64,000 nucleotides of DNA, from assembly GCA_016707785.1 (NCBI GenBank), contig JADJGZ010000001.1, positions 248,001-312,000 of the forward strand. Reading direction: 5' to 3'. The stretch comes from Bacteroidales bacterium. GTDB taxonomy: Bacteria; Bacteroidota; Bacteroidia; Bacteroidales; UBA4417. Below the pieces are notes generated by a model. That model was not told the origin of the DNA. It saw only the letters and a list, made by a program, of their open reading frames with translations, and did not search any database. A program made the translations under genes and the position numbers. Below, piece after piece: positions 52,226-61,391 of the stretch; position 1 is the first letter of the stretch; every line of letters begins with the position of its first letter.

Positions 52226-53512
52226 TTGGAAAACACTGGCAAATACGCAGTTCCATTAGCTGAATTACTCAGGCCCTCCAGTCTTGATAACTATATCGGA
52301 CAGCAACACCTGGCTGGGAAGGGCACTGCTTTCAGAAATATGATTGAGAATGGGAAAGTACATTCCATGATTTTCTGGGGTCCGCCAGGCGTTGGAAAAA
52401 CGACCTTAGCCTTAATCATTGCTCAGAGTACCGGTCGTCCCTTCCATACCTTAAGTGCCATCAATTCGGGAGTAAAGGAAGTGAGAGAAGTTATTGAAAA
52501 TGCCAGGAAGGAATCTTCTCAACCCATTCTTTTCATCGACGAAATCCATCGCTTCAGCAAGTCGCAGCAGGATTCCTTATTGGGTGCTGTTGAAAAAGGT
52601 ATTGTAATCCTTATTGGTGCAACCACTGAAAACCCTTCATTCGAAGTAATATCCCCTCTTCTTTCCAGGTGTAATGTTTACATCCTCAAACCTCTGGAAG
52701 TGGAGGATTTGCTGACTATTATAGAAAATGCCCGGCAACAGCTTGAACTAAACCTGGGTATTCGTATTGAAGTGAAAGAATCAGAGGCACTTCTCAGAGT
52801 ATCAGGCGGAGATGCCAGAAAACTTCTCAATGCCGTTGATATTGTTGTAAATGCCTTGTCAGCATCAGATAAGGCGGTAATCATCGATAATGAAAATACC
52901 CTTTCCATCATACAGCAAAATATTGCCATGTATGATAAATCAGGTGAAATTCATTTCGATGTCATTTCAGCCTTTATAAAGTCGCTCAGAGGGTCTGATC
53001 CGAATGGAGCAGTATATTGGCTTGCGCGGATGATTAATGCAGGAGAAGACCTGCTATTTATTGCCAGGAGGATGTTAATCCTGGCTTCAGAAGACATCGG
53101 AAATGCTAATCCCAATGCTTTATTATTGGCCAGCAGCTGTTTTGATGCTGTGAATAAAATTGGATATCCTGAAAGCAGGATCATTCTCTCTCAAACTGCC
53201 ATTTATCTTGCTAATTCAGCTAAAAGCAATGCAAGTTATATGGCTATTGAAGATGCCCTTGCTGCTGTTGAAAAATATGGCGACCTCCCTGTTCCTTTAC
53301 ATCTCAGAAACGCCCCTACCCGACTCATGAAGAACATTGGCTATGGGAAGGATTATCAATACGCACATCAGTTTGAAGGGAATTTTGTCGATCTCGAGTT
53401 TCTGCCTGATAAACTTTCAGGTACACGATTTTATGATCCCGGTAAAAATGCCCGGGAATTTGAAACAAGGGAACTGTTGAAAAAACGTTGGAAAGAAAAA
53501 TATCATTACTAA
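52226..53512 (+). CDS. rarA: replication-associated recombination protein RarA
   Basis: AAA+ ATPase (MgsA/RarA, related to eukaryotic WRNIP1) acting at stalled replication forks. Features are VPLAELLRPSSLDNYIGQQHL, Walker A GPPGVGKTT, Walker B FIDEIHRFSKSQQD, sensor GATTENPSFE, and the C-terminal tetramerisation region with SLRGSDPNGAVYWLARM and HLRNAPTRLMKNIGYGKDY. I place the start at TTG 52226 (428 residues), because family members begin about ten residues before PLAE and a -7 box lies just upstream. An ATG at 52145 would add 27 residues without family resemblance. Confidence 0.93.
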   Translation: MENTGKYAVPLAELLRPSSLDNYIGQQHLAGKGTAFRNMIENGKVHSMIFWGPPGVGKTTLALIIAQSTGRPFHTLSAINSGVKEVREVIENARKESSQPILFIDEIHRFSKSQQDSLLGAVEKGIVILIGATTENPSFEVISPLLSRCNVYILKPLEVEDLLTIIENARQQLELNLGIRIEVKESEALLRVSGGDARKLLNAVDIVVNALSASDKAVIIDNENTLSIIQQNIAMYDKSGEIHFDVISAFIKSLRGSDPNGAVYWLARMINAGEDLLFIARRMLILASEDIGNANPNALLLASSCFDAVNKIGYPESRIILSQTAIYLANSAKSNASYMAIEDALAAVEKYGDLPVPLHLRNAPTRLMKNIGYGKDYQYAHQFEGNFVDLEFLPDKLSGTRFYDPGKNAREFETRELLKKRWKEKYHY

Positions 53513-53524
53513 AGTGGCGGGTAA

Positions 53525-53586
53525 AAGAATTCAAGAATTCAAGAATTCAAGAATCCAAGATTCAAGAATCCAAGAATCCAGAATTC
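53525..53586. repeat. tandem array of an 8-bp unit, AAGAATTC
   Basis: About eight head-to-tail copies of AAGAATTC. The first three are identical, then AAGAATCC and AAGATTC variants follow; two more isolated copies lie at about 53600-53617. The unit contains the palindrome GAATTC. It is intergenic between rarA and kdsA, directly after the rarA stop, with no coding role apparent. Confidence 0.9.
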
Positions 53587-53679
53587 CCTGTGGGAGAATT
53601 CAAGAATTCAGAATATTAATAAACCCGAATACAATTAAACTTAAACAGTCTATTAGTCTGAAAATATCATCTACAGCCC

Positions 53680-54498
53680 ATGCAAATCAATGATTATCTC
53701 CCAGGATTAAAATATACCGATTCAGGTAACTTTTTTTTAATTGCAGGCCCATGTGTTGTGGAAGATGAAAGCAATCCATGGAGAGTTGCAGAACAATTGG
53801 TCATGATTTCTGACAAATATTCCATTCCTTTAATCTTCAAAGCATCCTTCAGGAAAGCCAATCGATCGAAAAGCAGCTCCTTTACCGGGATTGGCGATAT
53901 TAAGGCTCTGGAACTTCTAAAGGCTATCAGTAAAAAATTCATCATCCCTGTAATTACTGATATTCATTCAGAATCAGATGCCTTCATGGCGGCAGAATAT
54001 GTTGATATCCTCCAGATACCGGCTTTTCTATGCAGACAAAGCAGTTTGCTTGAAGCAGCCGGGAAAACAGGAAAAGTGGTCAATATTAAAAAAGGTCAGT
54101 TTGCTTCTGCAGAGACAATGCAGTTTGCTGCTGAAAAGGTCAGAGAAACAGGAAATCAAAAAATCATGCTTACTGAGAGAGGTTCCATGTTCGGATATCA
54201 TGACCTCCTGGTGGATTACCGAAATATTCCTGAAATGCAGAAATCAGGTCTGCCTGTGGTTCTGGATGTAACACATTCATTGCAAATACCCAATCAATCT
54301 TCAGGCGTCACAGGTGGAAGGCCTGACCTCATCCCTACGATAGCCAAAGCTGGTATTGCAGTCGGGGTGGATGGATTATTCATTGAAACTCACCCTGATC
54401 CGGCTCAGGCAAAGTCGGATGGTGCCAACATGCTGGCATTGGACCGGGTAGAAGAATTGATGGAGATATTGATCAAAATCAGGAAAGCTATCAGTTAA
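53680..54498 (+). CDS. kdsA: 3-deoxy-8-phosphooctulonate synthase KdsA
   Basis: Condenses phosphoenolpyruvate with arabinose 5-phosphate to make Kdo-8-phosphate for lipopolysaccharide. The 272-residue protein shows LIAGPCVVEDE, FKASFRKANRSKSSSFTGIG, TDIHSESDA, the KKGQFASAE segment, TERGSMFGYHDLLVDYRNIP and DVTHSLQIPNQSSGVTGGRPD. The residue preceding MQFAAEKV is the usual spacing. Another LPS-related cluster (heptose) lies at the right end of the window. Confidence 0.97.
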   Translation: MQINDYLPGLKYTDSGNFFLIAGPCVVEDESNPWRVAEQLVMISDKYSIPLIFKASFRKANRSKSSSFTGIGDIKALELLKAISKKFIIPVITDIHSESDAFMAAEYVDILQIPAFLCRQSSLLEAAGKTGKVVNIKKGQFASAETMQFAAEKVRETGNQKIMLTERGSMFGYHDLLVDYRNIPEMQKSGLPVVLDVTHSLQIPNQSSGVTGGRPDLIPTIAKAGIAVGVDGLFIETHPDPAQAKSDGANMLALDRVEELMEILIKIRKAIS

Positions 54499-54506
54499 TC
54501 CAGGTT

Positions 54507-55127
54507 CTACTTTACATACGCTTCCATTCCGGGAACAAACCAGTCGATCAGAAGTCCATAAATGTGCTGAGCAATGAAAATTGCTCCAAAAGCCAGTGCA
54601 ATGGTTACCACAATGAATCCAATCTTTTTCTCCAGGCTGATGAGGAAGAGTTCCTTCACTCCATACCAGTATATGTAGAAAGTATAGGCAAGGAATACAT
54701 AAATTCCCAAAGGAATGAGTATCCGCAGCAATGGATGCAGATAAATGATGAATGTTGCTATAAAAAGAGGAGTAAAAGTATACAGCACCAATTTTAGTGT
54801 TTTATTAAAATCGGTTGCTATACCCAGGCGAGGGATCGCAAAAGAGATCAGATAAGTAGCAAATATTATCAGGAGATAAGGAATGGCAACCCATGAAACA
54901 AGGTTGAATGACAGGACATACAATAACATCCAGGAGAAACCTAAAACCGGCTTTACACTGATAAATAGTCCTATGGAACGTCCAATAGCACTAAATAGAA
55001 TGACAGGAAAAGCATAACCCAGAAGAAGTTCTTTGCTACTATCAGTATCTTCTCTAATTACTTTCCATTGAAGACTAGGCAACAACGAAATTTTTACCAC
55101 CCGGCTGACCACTTCTATTAACTTCAT
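54507..55127 (-). CDS. YIP1-family membrane protein
   Basis: A 206-residue protein with about five membrane helices, with the Yip1-domain opening (hydrophilic helix PSLQWKVIRED, then AFPVILFSAIGRSIG). Bacterial YIP1 proteins are uncharacterised. It starts 12 bases after the DUF4831 gene and ends facing kdsA with 8 bases between, so it is cotranscribed with DUF4831. Confidence 0.8.
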   Translation of the reverse strand: MKLIEVVSRVVKISLLPSLQWKVIREDTDSSKELLLGYAFPVILFSAIGRSIGLFISVKPVLGFSWMLLYVLSFNLVSWVAIPYLLIIFATYLISFAIPRLGIATDFNKTLKLVLYTFTPLFIATFIIYLHPLLRILIPLGIYVFLAYTFYIYWYGVKELFLISLEKKIGFIVVTIALAFGAIFIAQHIYGLLIDWFVPGMEAYVK

Positions 55128-55139
55128 AGGCTGATCTGT

Positions 55140-56294
55140 TTACCAGACTTTAACGTGTTTTAAGCCTCCTGTATTGTTGTAGAGCTCCAGATTATCGGTA
55201 GAAGTTGAGGGCAGGAAGGTAACAATACCCATTTGATTGATGGGGAATTGTGACTCAATCTTTACTTGTCCGCCGATCTTTATTGAAATCAATGCTTCTT
55301 CCGGAATACAATAATAAATGCCTTTTGCTTTAGAATCGGTTTGATTTCGTTGGGTAATAAAGTTGCGAATCCCTTTTAACCTTTCAAGGCTCTGAATTTC
55401 CAGTTGAATCTGGTCGCCTGCATTTAGTGACTTATCCATTATCCCTTTGCTCAATGAAAACCTACAGAGCGTTATTGTTGAAGGGTCATTTTCTTTTGTT
55501 GGAAAATAGGTAAAGGAAAAATTCTCTTTGTACACCCCGGTAACTCCTTTAAAAAGTTGAAGATAATCATTCTTCAATTTTTCCATCTGGGCATACATAT
55601 ATTCCATTGTACCTTTTTCATAACTAACTTCCTGGTAACCATTAATAAGATTAAACATGCTTTCATCCAGTTTCAGGATAAAATCAGCAGCCTCTTTAGC
55701 CTTTTGTTCCGGGGTTTTAGCTGAAGAAATCTTCTTAAACACTTTCTGTTCAATGGTAGTAGTATCTACACTAATTCTTCTGATTACAGTATCAACCCGT
55801 TCAAACATTGTGGGGTTTGAAACCTCCGGGACAGAAAGTCGTGAAGCAGCTATTGTTTTTGAATCGGTATCGTCCGAAAATTTCCGGTTTTTCCCTTCTA
55901 CTCCAATAAGTGAGCCTTTTTCCGACAAGGAGAGTTCTAGGGATTGTCTGTCCTTTTTACTACCAGTACTTTTTACAAAATAGTATTCTTCAGGATCCGG
56001 GGAATTAACGATTGAAAGTTTGACTGTAGAAATCTCATATTCAATACTATTGAGATTTACAACTTGTGATAGTCCCAGATATTTATCCGCAAATTCTGAA
56101 TAGGGGCCTTTAATTCTTTGCGTTTTTTTTACTTCAATATCAACCCTTATTCCTGTGCGGGGAAGTGAATAAAAAAATCCATCCTGGGAAGGCTCAATTA
56201 AGTCGCGTCCTACTTTTTGCACATCGATCTGAGCGAAAACACTTCCGGCAGAAATGAATCCTGTTAGTAATAGAAAGATAAACTGTTTTTTCAT
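55140..56294 (-). CDS. exported DUF4831-family protein
   Basis: A 384-residue exported protein with a clear signal peptide (ending FAQ at about 22). The N-terminal part RTGIRVDIEVKKTQRIKGPYSEFADKYLGL is typical of DUF4831, a Bacteroidota family without a known function. The remainder is predicted mixed alpha/beta. A promoter pair is readable upstream: -33 TTG and a TAATTTTG -7 box with a 19-base spacer. First gene of a two-gene unit with the YIP1 gene. Confidence 0.85.
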   Translation of the reverse strand: MKKQFIFLLLTGFISAGSVFAQIDVQKVGRDLIEPSQDGFFYSLPRTGIRVDIEVKKTQRIKGPYSEFADKYLGLSQVVNLNSIEYEISTVKLSIVNSPDPEEYYFVKSTGSKKDRQSLELSLSEKGSLIGVEGKNRKFSDDTDSKTIAASRLSVPEVSNPTMFERVDTVIRRISVDTTTIEQKVFKKISSAKTPEQKAKEAADFILKLDESMFNLINGYQEVSYEKGTMEYMYAQMEKLKNDYLQLFKGVTGVYKENFSFTYFPTKENDPSTITLCRFSLSKGIMDKSLNAGDQIQLEIQSLERLKGIRNFITQRNQTDSKAKGIYYCIPEEALISIKIGGQVKIESQFPINQMGIVTFLPSTSTDNLELYNNTGGLKHVKVW

Positions 56295-56324
56295 TGAATT
56301 CCAGTATCAAATAGAACATTTGTT

Positions 56325-56332
56325 CAAAATTA
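56325..56332 (-). promoter_or_regulatory. -7 box of the DUF4831-YIP1 unit
   Basis: Minus-strand TAATTTTG, an exact match, 30 bases before the ATG at 56294. A TTG lies 19 bases further upstream, giving a full Bacteroidota-type promoter. Confidence 0.6.
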
Positions 56333-56495
56333 ATGGATTTTCCCAATAATTCAATTTTATTGCTTTGAACTTACTTTTCGTGAGTTTATTCATATAAGTG
56401 AACCAACTATCTTTGTATACTGTTATTCTATCATTGTTAGACATGCATTAATACACCATTAGGCTGTTTATCAGATTGATAGACATTTATTTTTA

Positions 56496-57458
56496 TTGAT
56501 ACAATCATCTGCGGGAATACAGAAAAGTATATTTGTAATAAAAACAAAGTTATCATTGAAATTTGCACTTTTAAACAGGTATAACAGGAACAAGGCCCAC
56601 ACTTTATGGATGGTCATTGCATTGGCATTCTCAATGCTGCTGCCCATCTTACTTGGAATTGGTCTTTACCTGAAATCAGCCCCCCTGCTTAAAGATCAGT
56701 CCTTATTTCAGATACTGTTTTCAACTAGCTGGAAACCCCTTTCCGGTCATTTTGGGCTAGCTCCTTTTATTATCAGCTCCTTATGGGTAACGATCATTGC
56801 CTTGATACTGGCTGGCCCGATTTGCCTCTTATCTGCAATACATCTTACGCAATATGCCAAACCCATTGTTTTAAGGATCATGCATCCTGTGATAGATATC
56901 CTGGCTGGAATACCCTCTGTAATTTTTGGAGTTTGGGGTGTGCTGGTGATTGTTCCCTGGGTAGGTGATTTTATTGGCCCTATTTTCGATAAGCAAATTA
57001 CCGGCTACAGTATTTTAAGTGGTGGTATTGTACTGGCAGTCATGATCATACCTTTCATTTTGAATATCCTCATTGAGGTATTCCGAACGATCCCTGAAGA
57101 ACTTACTGAAGTCACCCTTTCATTGGGAGCCACACGCTGGATGGTGATAAAACATGTACTACTCAAAAAAGCATTTCCCGGGATTGTGTCTGCCTTTAGT
57201 TTGGGGTTGTCAAGAGCTTTTGGCGAAACCATTGCCGTTCTCATGGTAGTGGGAAATGTAACCCAGATTCCTACTGGGGCCCTCCAGCCAGGATATCCTC
57301 TCCCGGCTTTGATTGCCAACAATTATGGTGAAATGCTTTCCATCCCAATGTATGATTCAGCTTTAATGCTGGCTGCTTTGGTACTATTGGTAATAGTGAT
57401 ATTGTTCAATGTTGTTTCACGATGGCTGATTCATCGACTGGAGAAAAATATAGGCTAA
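56496..57458 (+). CDS. pstC: phosphate ABC transporter permease PstC
   Basis: A permease half of the high-affinity phosphate importer, with six membrane helices and the loop that contacts the ATPase (VTLSLGATRWMVIKHVLLKKAFPGI), SRAFGETIAVLMVVGN and a LPALIANNYGE region. The longest frame starts at TTG 56496 (320 residues). A second in-frame TTG at 56556 lies 20 bases after a TATATTTG box and may be the true start. It ends one base before pstA. The substrate-binding pstS is not adjacent. Confidence 0.92.
   Translation: MIQSSAGIQKSIFVIKTKLSLKFALLNRYNRNKAHTLWMVIALAFSMLLPILLGIGLYLKSAPLLKDQSLFQILFSTSWKPLSGHFGLAPFIISSLWVTIIALILAGPICLLSAIHLTQYAKPIVLRIMHPVIDILAGIPSVIFGVWGVLVIVPWVGDFIGPIFDKQITGYSILSGGIVLAVMIIPFILNILIEVFRTIPEELTEVTLSLGATRWMVIKHVLLKKAFPGIVSAFSLGLSRAFGETIAVLMVVGNVTQIPTGALQPGYPLPALIANNYGEMLSIPMYDSALMLAALVLLVIVILFNVVSRWLIHRLEKNIG
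56528..56535 (+). promoter_or_regulatory. -7-like box inside the pstC longest frame
   Basis: TATATTTG matches TAnnTTTG exactly, 20 bases before an in-frame TTG at 56556. No pho-box-like repeat was recognised. Confidence 0.4.
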
Positions 57459-57459
57459 T

Positions 57460-58320
57460 ATGAAAATGACTCAAATAAGGAAATATGAAGAACTCTTTTT
57501 CAGGGTAGTAATGTTCCTTGCTACTTCTTTGATTTTGTTTTCCTTATGTATGATCATCTATAGTATTCTCAAATACGGATTACCTGCAGTTTCCTGGAGT
57601 ATGATCAGCCAGTTACCAAAAGGAGGATTCTATTTCGGGAAAGAGGGAGGCATATTAAATGCTATCCTGGGATCGCTGTATCTTGCTATTGGTGCAACAA
57701 TTATTGCCTTTCTCATCGGATTCCCTGTCTCTCTCTTCATTAACATTCATATGTACAAATTCAGGAAACTTGTGAGCTCCATTCGTTTCATGCTGGATGT
57801 GATGTGGGGAATTCCATCAATAGTATATGGGGCTTTTGGTTTTAGTGTGATGTTATTCTTAGGGATGAGGTCCTCTCTGCTCGCAGGAATGTTAACAGTA
57901 ACCTTATTTATTATTCCCGTCATGATCAGGTCCATCGATGAAGTAATGAAAACTGTGCCGGTTGGATTACTTGAATCTGCATTGTCACTGGGATCCACTA
58001 AATCGGAAATATCATACAAGGTCTATTTTAAACAATGCATCTCCGGGATTACGACAGCCATGCTTCTTTCATTTGGAAGGGCCATTGGTGATGCGGCTTC
58101 TGTTCTTTTTACCACCGGATATACTGACAATTTGCCCACTTCCCTTACACAACCTACTGCAACACTGCCATTGGCTATCTTTTTCCAGCTTAGTTCACCC
58201 ATTGAAGAAGTGAAGCAAAGAGCCTATGCATCTGCCGTTATTCTTACTGTGATCATCCTTATTATAAGCCTTGTCTCCAGGGTTTCTTCCAGAAGTTACC
58301 ATAAGCACAAAATCAAATAA
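57460..58320 (+). CDS. pstA: phosphate ABC transporter permease PstA
   Basis: The 286-residue partner permease, six helices, with KEGGILNAILGSLYLA, the IPSIVYGAFGF segment, the ATPase-contact loop SALSLGSTKSEISYKVYFKQCISGI, and SFGRAIGDAASVLFTTG. Starts directly after pstC (one base between stop and ATG) and precedes pstB by four bases. Confidence 0.94.
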   Translation: MKMTQIRKYEELFFRVVMFLATSLILFSLCMIIYSILKYGLPAVSWSMISQLPKGGFYFGKEGGILNAILGSLYLAIGATIIAFLIGFPVSLFINIHMYKFRKLVSSIRFMLDVMWGIPSIVYGAFGFSVMLFLGMRSSLLAGMLTVTLFIIPVMIRSIDEVMKTVPVGLLESALSLGSTKSEISYKVYFKQCISGITTAMLLSFGRAIGDAASVLFTTGYTDNLPTSLTQPTATLPLAIFFQLSSPIEEVKQRAYASAVILTVIILIISLVSRVSSRSYHKHKIK

Positions 58321-58324
58321 CTTT

Positions 58325-59083
58325 ATGAGTAAATGTAAAGTTGAAATAAGCCATTTGAATCTCCACATTGGGAAACAACATATCCTCAAGGATGTTTCAA
58401 CCTGTATTCCAGAGAAACAGATTACTGTGATACTCGGGCCTTCTGGTTGTGGGAAGACAACGCTTTTAAAAAGCATGAACAGACTGACTGATCTTTATTC
58501 CAATGTAAAGGTAGAAGGAACCATTGTTATTGATGGCGAGGATATTTTGCATACTGATTCTGACATTACAATGATTCGCAAAAGAATGGGATTGCTTTCA
58601 CAAAGGCCCTATCCCCTTCCTATGAATATTTTCAATAATGTAGCGTATGGACTGAAGATCAGTGGAAGAAAGAACAAACAAGTACTCAGAAAGAGGGTTC
58701 AGCATTATCTTGAGCTTGTAAATTTATGGGATGAGGTAAAGGACAGGCTTCATGACCCAGCTTCATCACTTTCTATCGGCCAGCAGCAGCGCCTTTGCCT
58801 TGCCAGAGGATTAGCGGTGGATCCGGATATCATTTTAGCTGATGAACCTACTTCTGCGCTTGATCCCATTTCGAGTGAAGTGGTAGAGAAGAAATTTTTT
58901 GATCTGAAAAGTCAATACACCATTATCGTAGTGACTCACAGTCTCCAGCAAGCACGCAGAATTGCCGACTATGCGATCTTTATGTACCTGGGAGAGATCA
59001 TTGAACAGGGGCCAGCAGATGAGTTCTTCAGTAATCCCAAGCAGGAACTAACCCGTTCATACATAAAGGGTTTATTTAATTAG
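58325..59083 (+). CDS. pstB: phosphate ABC transporter ATP-binding protein PstB
   Basis: The ATPase of the phosphate importer, 252 residues from the ATG at 58325. The frame runs back to 58271, but that part overlaps pstA. Motifs are Walker A GPSGCGKT, the Q-loop LSQRPYPLPMNIFNNV with the Pst-typical PxP segment, the signature LSIGQQQRLCLARGLA, Walker B IILADEPTSALDP and the switch His in VVTHSLQQ. The signature has Ile instead of the first Gly of LSGGQQ. The operon has pstCAB only; pstS and phoU are absent from the window. Confidence 0.94.
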   Translation: MSKCKVEISHLNLHIGKQHILKDVSTCIPEKQITVILGPSGCGKTTLLKSMNRLTDLYSNVKVEGTIVIDGEDILHTDSDITMIRKRMGLLSQRPYPLPMNIFNNVAYGLKISGRKNKQVLRKRVQHYLELVNLWDEVKDRLHDPASSLSIGQQQRLCLARGLAVDPDIILADEPTSALDPISSEVVEKKFFDLKSQYTIIVVTHSLQQARRIADYAIFMYLGEIIEQGPADEFFSNPKQELTRSYIKGLFN

Positions 59084-59112
59084 ATGATTAAAACCCTCTG
59101 TTAATCTGATAT

Positions 59113-61302
59113 TTATCGAATAAAAAGCAGTTCCCTGTATTTTGGCAGAGGCCATAATTCATCATCTACCAACAATTCCAGTTTGTCAACGTGATACCGG
59201 ATGGTTTCGAAAAATGGAATAATGGTTTGATTGTATTCAAATGCTTTAGCTTCCAGGTTTTCGATTTTATTAGCCAATTTTCTACTTTCGACCATTTCAT
59301 GCACCAGGGTGCGGATGATTGATATATGTTCCGAAATCTCTTTAATATTCTGCATCTGGTTATTCGAAAGCTTCACAAAAGTTTTATTATCAAGCACTTC
59401 TTTCAAACCCTTTACATTATCGATCAAGGTATTTTGATATCTTATGGCTGTTGGAATAATATGATTGATTGAGAGGTCACCAATAACTCTTGATTCAATT
59501 TGAACTTTTTTAAGGTAGTTTTCTAGGCTGATATCCAATCGTGCCAACAATTCTCTTTTGCTTAGAACCTGGTGATGTTCAAATAAACTTACTATTTCAG
59601 GTTTAACCGTAACCTTCAAAGCATCAGGAGTTGAGGAAATATTGGAGAGGCCTCTTTTAATTGCTTCCTGGATCCAGTCATCACTATAACTGTTACCGTC
59701 AAAACGTATTTTTCTTGATTCAGCAATATATTTCCTGATTACTTCATAAATGGACTCTTCCTTTTTCCGTCCTTGTTGAAGCATGGAATCCACTTCTGCT
59801 CTGAAGATCCGCAATTGGTCCGCTACAATAAGGTTAAGTGCAATCATTGGTTTAGCACAACTCTCGGAAGAACCCACTGCCCTGAATTCAAATTTATTCC
59901 CTGTAAAGGCAAAAGGTGAAGTCCTGTTTCTATCCGTATTATCCAGTAAAATTTCAGGTATTTTAGGTATATTCAATGCAGCCGGGATTGAATTACCAGG
60001 CTGCTTTTTAGCAATTCCCGTTGAATTTTCAACTTCATTTAAAATCTGGCTAAGCTGGGAACCAATAAAGACTGACATGATGGCCGGCGGAGCTTCATTT
60101 GCGCCTAAACGTAAATCATTGCTTGCAGATGCTATACTTGACCTGAGCAAATCAGCATACTGATCAACGGCTTTAATGATATTTACCAGGAAGGTGAGAA
60201 ACTGAAGATTAGAACCAGGGGTATTTCCCGGGGATAGGAGGTTTGCACCGGTATTAGTTTGCAAGGACCAGTTATTGTGTTTCCCGGAACCATTGATGCC
60301 TTGATAGGGCTTCTCATGCAGCAGAATCGTAAGGTTATGTCTTTTGGCTACTTTTTCCAGTATGTGCATCAACAACTGGTTGTGATCGACTGCCACATTA
60401 GTTTCCTCAAAAACAGGGGCACATTCAAACTGGCTTGGAGCAACTTCATTATGCCTTGTCTTAACCGGGATACCTAGCCTGTGAGCTTCATATTCAAATT
60501 CTTTCATGAAATCCATAACCCTCTCAGGGATGGTTCCAAAATAATGATCTGAAAGTTGCTGATCCTTCGCAGAAGCATGTCCAAACAGCGTGCGACCTGT
60601 CAGGGCCATATCAGGCCTGGCGTGAAAAAGAGCTGTATCTACCAGGAAATATTCCTGCTCCCAGCCAAGGGTAGCAATGACCTTTTCAACAGAAGAATCG
60701 AAATATTTGCAGACAGCTGTAGCTTCCTTATCCAAGGCATGCAGCGCTTTCAGCATAGGTGTCTTATAATCAAGAGCTTCCCCGGTGTAAGAAACAAATA
60801 TTGTGGGGATACACAAGGTATCATCCATGATGAATGCAGTTGATGTAGGGTCCCATGCTGTATACCCCCTGGCTTCAAAGGTATTTCGGATTCCACCGCT
60901 AGGAAAACTGGAAGCATCCGGCTCTTGTTGTATCAGCTCATTACCGCTGAAATATTCAATAGCTTTCCCATCCCCTACCGGGTTTAGAAACGAATCATGC
61001 TTTTCGGCAGTGGCTCCTGTTAATGGATGAAACCAATGGGTATAATGAGTTGCACCCTTAGAAATTGCCCATTCTTTTAAAGCATTGGCAACCTGATCAG
61101 CTAAATTACGATCAATCTTATCTCCTTTGTTTATTGAAGCCTCTAAGCTTTCAATAGATTTCTTGGAGAGATATTCCGTCATCACTGCCGGACTGAAAGT
61201 AAGTTCACCAAAATAATCCGAGATTTTCTGAGTCTTATTTTCCGAAATTCTCCTGGACCTGGAAATTGCCAGTTCAAGTGCTTTAAACCGAATATTTGAC
61301 AT
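59113..61302 (-). CDS. glnN: type III glutamine synthetase
   Basis: ATP-dependent synthesis of glutamine from glutamate and ammonia. The 729-residue length and order of motifs identify the GSIII family. It has the HWFHPLTGATAEKHDSFL opening, WEQEYFLVD (metal-binding Glu), KTRHNEVAPSQFE, the LLHEKPYQGINGSGKHNNWSL active-site segment, and RNRTSPFAFTGNKFEFRAVGSS. The extended C-terminal helical region is normal for GSIII. It is monocistronic and convergent with pstB. Confidence 0.96.
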   Translation of the reverse strand: MSNIRFKALELAISRSRRISENKTQKISDYFGELTFSPAVMTEYLSKKSIESLEASINKGDKIDRNLADQVANALKEWAISKGATHYTHWFHPLTGATAEKHDSFLNPVGDGKAIEYFSGNELIQQEPDASSFPSGGIRNTFEARGYTAWDPTSTAFIMDDTLCIPTIFVSYTGEALDYKTPMLKALHALDKEATAVCKYFDSSVEKVIATLGWEQEYFLVDTALFHARPDMALTGRTLFGHASAKDQQLSDHYFGTIPERVMDFMKEFEYEAHRLGIPVKTRHNEVAPSQFECAPVFEETNVAVDHNQLLMHILEKVAKRHNLTILLHEKPYQGINGSGKHNNWSLQTNTGANLLSPGNTPGSNLQFLTFLVNIIKAVDQYADLLRSSIASASNDLRLGANEAPPAIMSVFIGSQLSQILNEVENSTGIAKKQPGNSIPAALNIPKIPEILLDNTDRNRTSPFAFTGNKFEFRAVGSSESCAKPMIALNLIVADQLRIFRAEVDSMLQQGRKKEESIYEVIRKYIAESRKIRFDGNSYSDDWIQEAIKRGLSNISSTPDALKVTVKPEIVSLFEHHQVLSKRELLARLDISLENYLKKVQIESRVIGDLSINHIIPTAIRYQNTLIDNVKGLKEVLDNKTFVKLSNNQMQNIKEISEHISIIRTLVHEMVESRKLANKIENLEAKAFEYNQTIIPFFETIRYHVDKLELLVDDELWPLPKYRELLFIR

Positions 61303-61391
61303 AGTTCTAAAGATATTAGCCTGGTAAAATTAAAGAAAGGGCGCAAAGTGAGACCTGCTGAGACTCGTAAGTTTTAAACATCCCATTAACA

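Noticed and set aside
53525..53617. CRISPR-like array
   Set aside because: Units are 8 bp and contiguous without spacers, and no cas gene is present.
58271..58324. N-terminal extension of PstB
   Set aside because: It overlaps the end of pstA; canonical PstB starts near the ATG at 58325.
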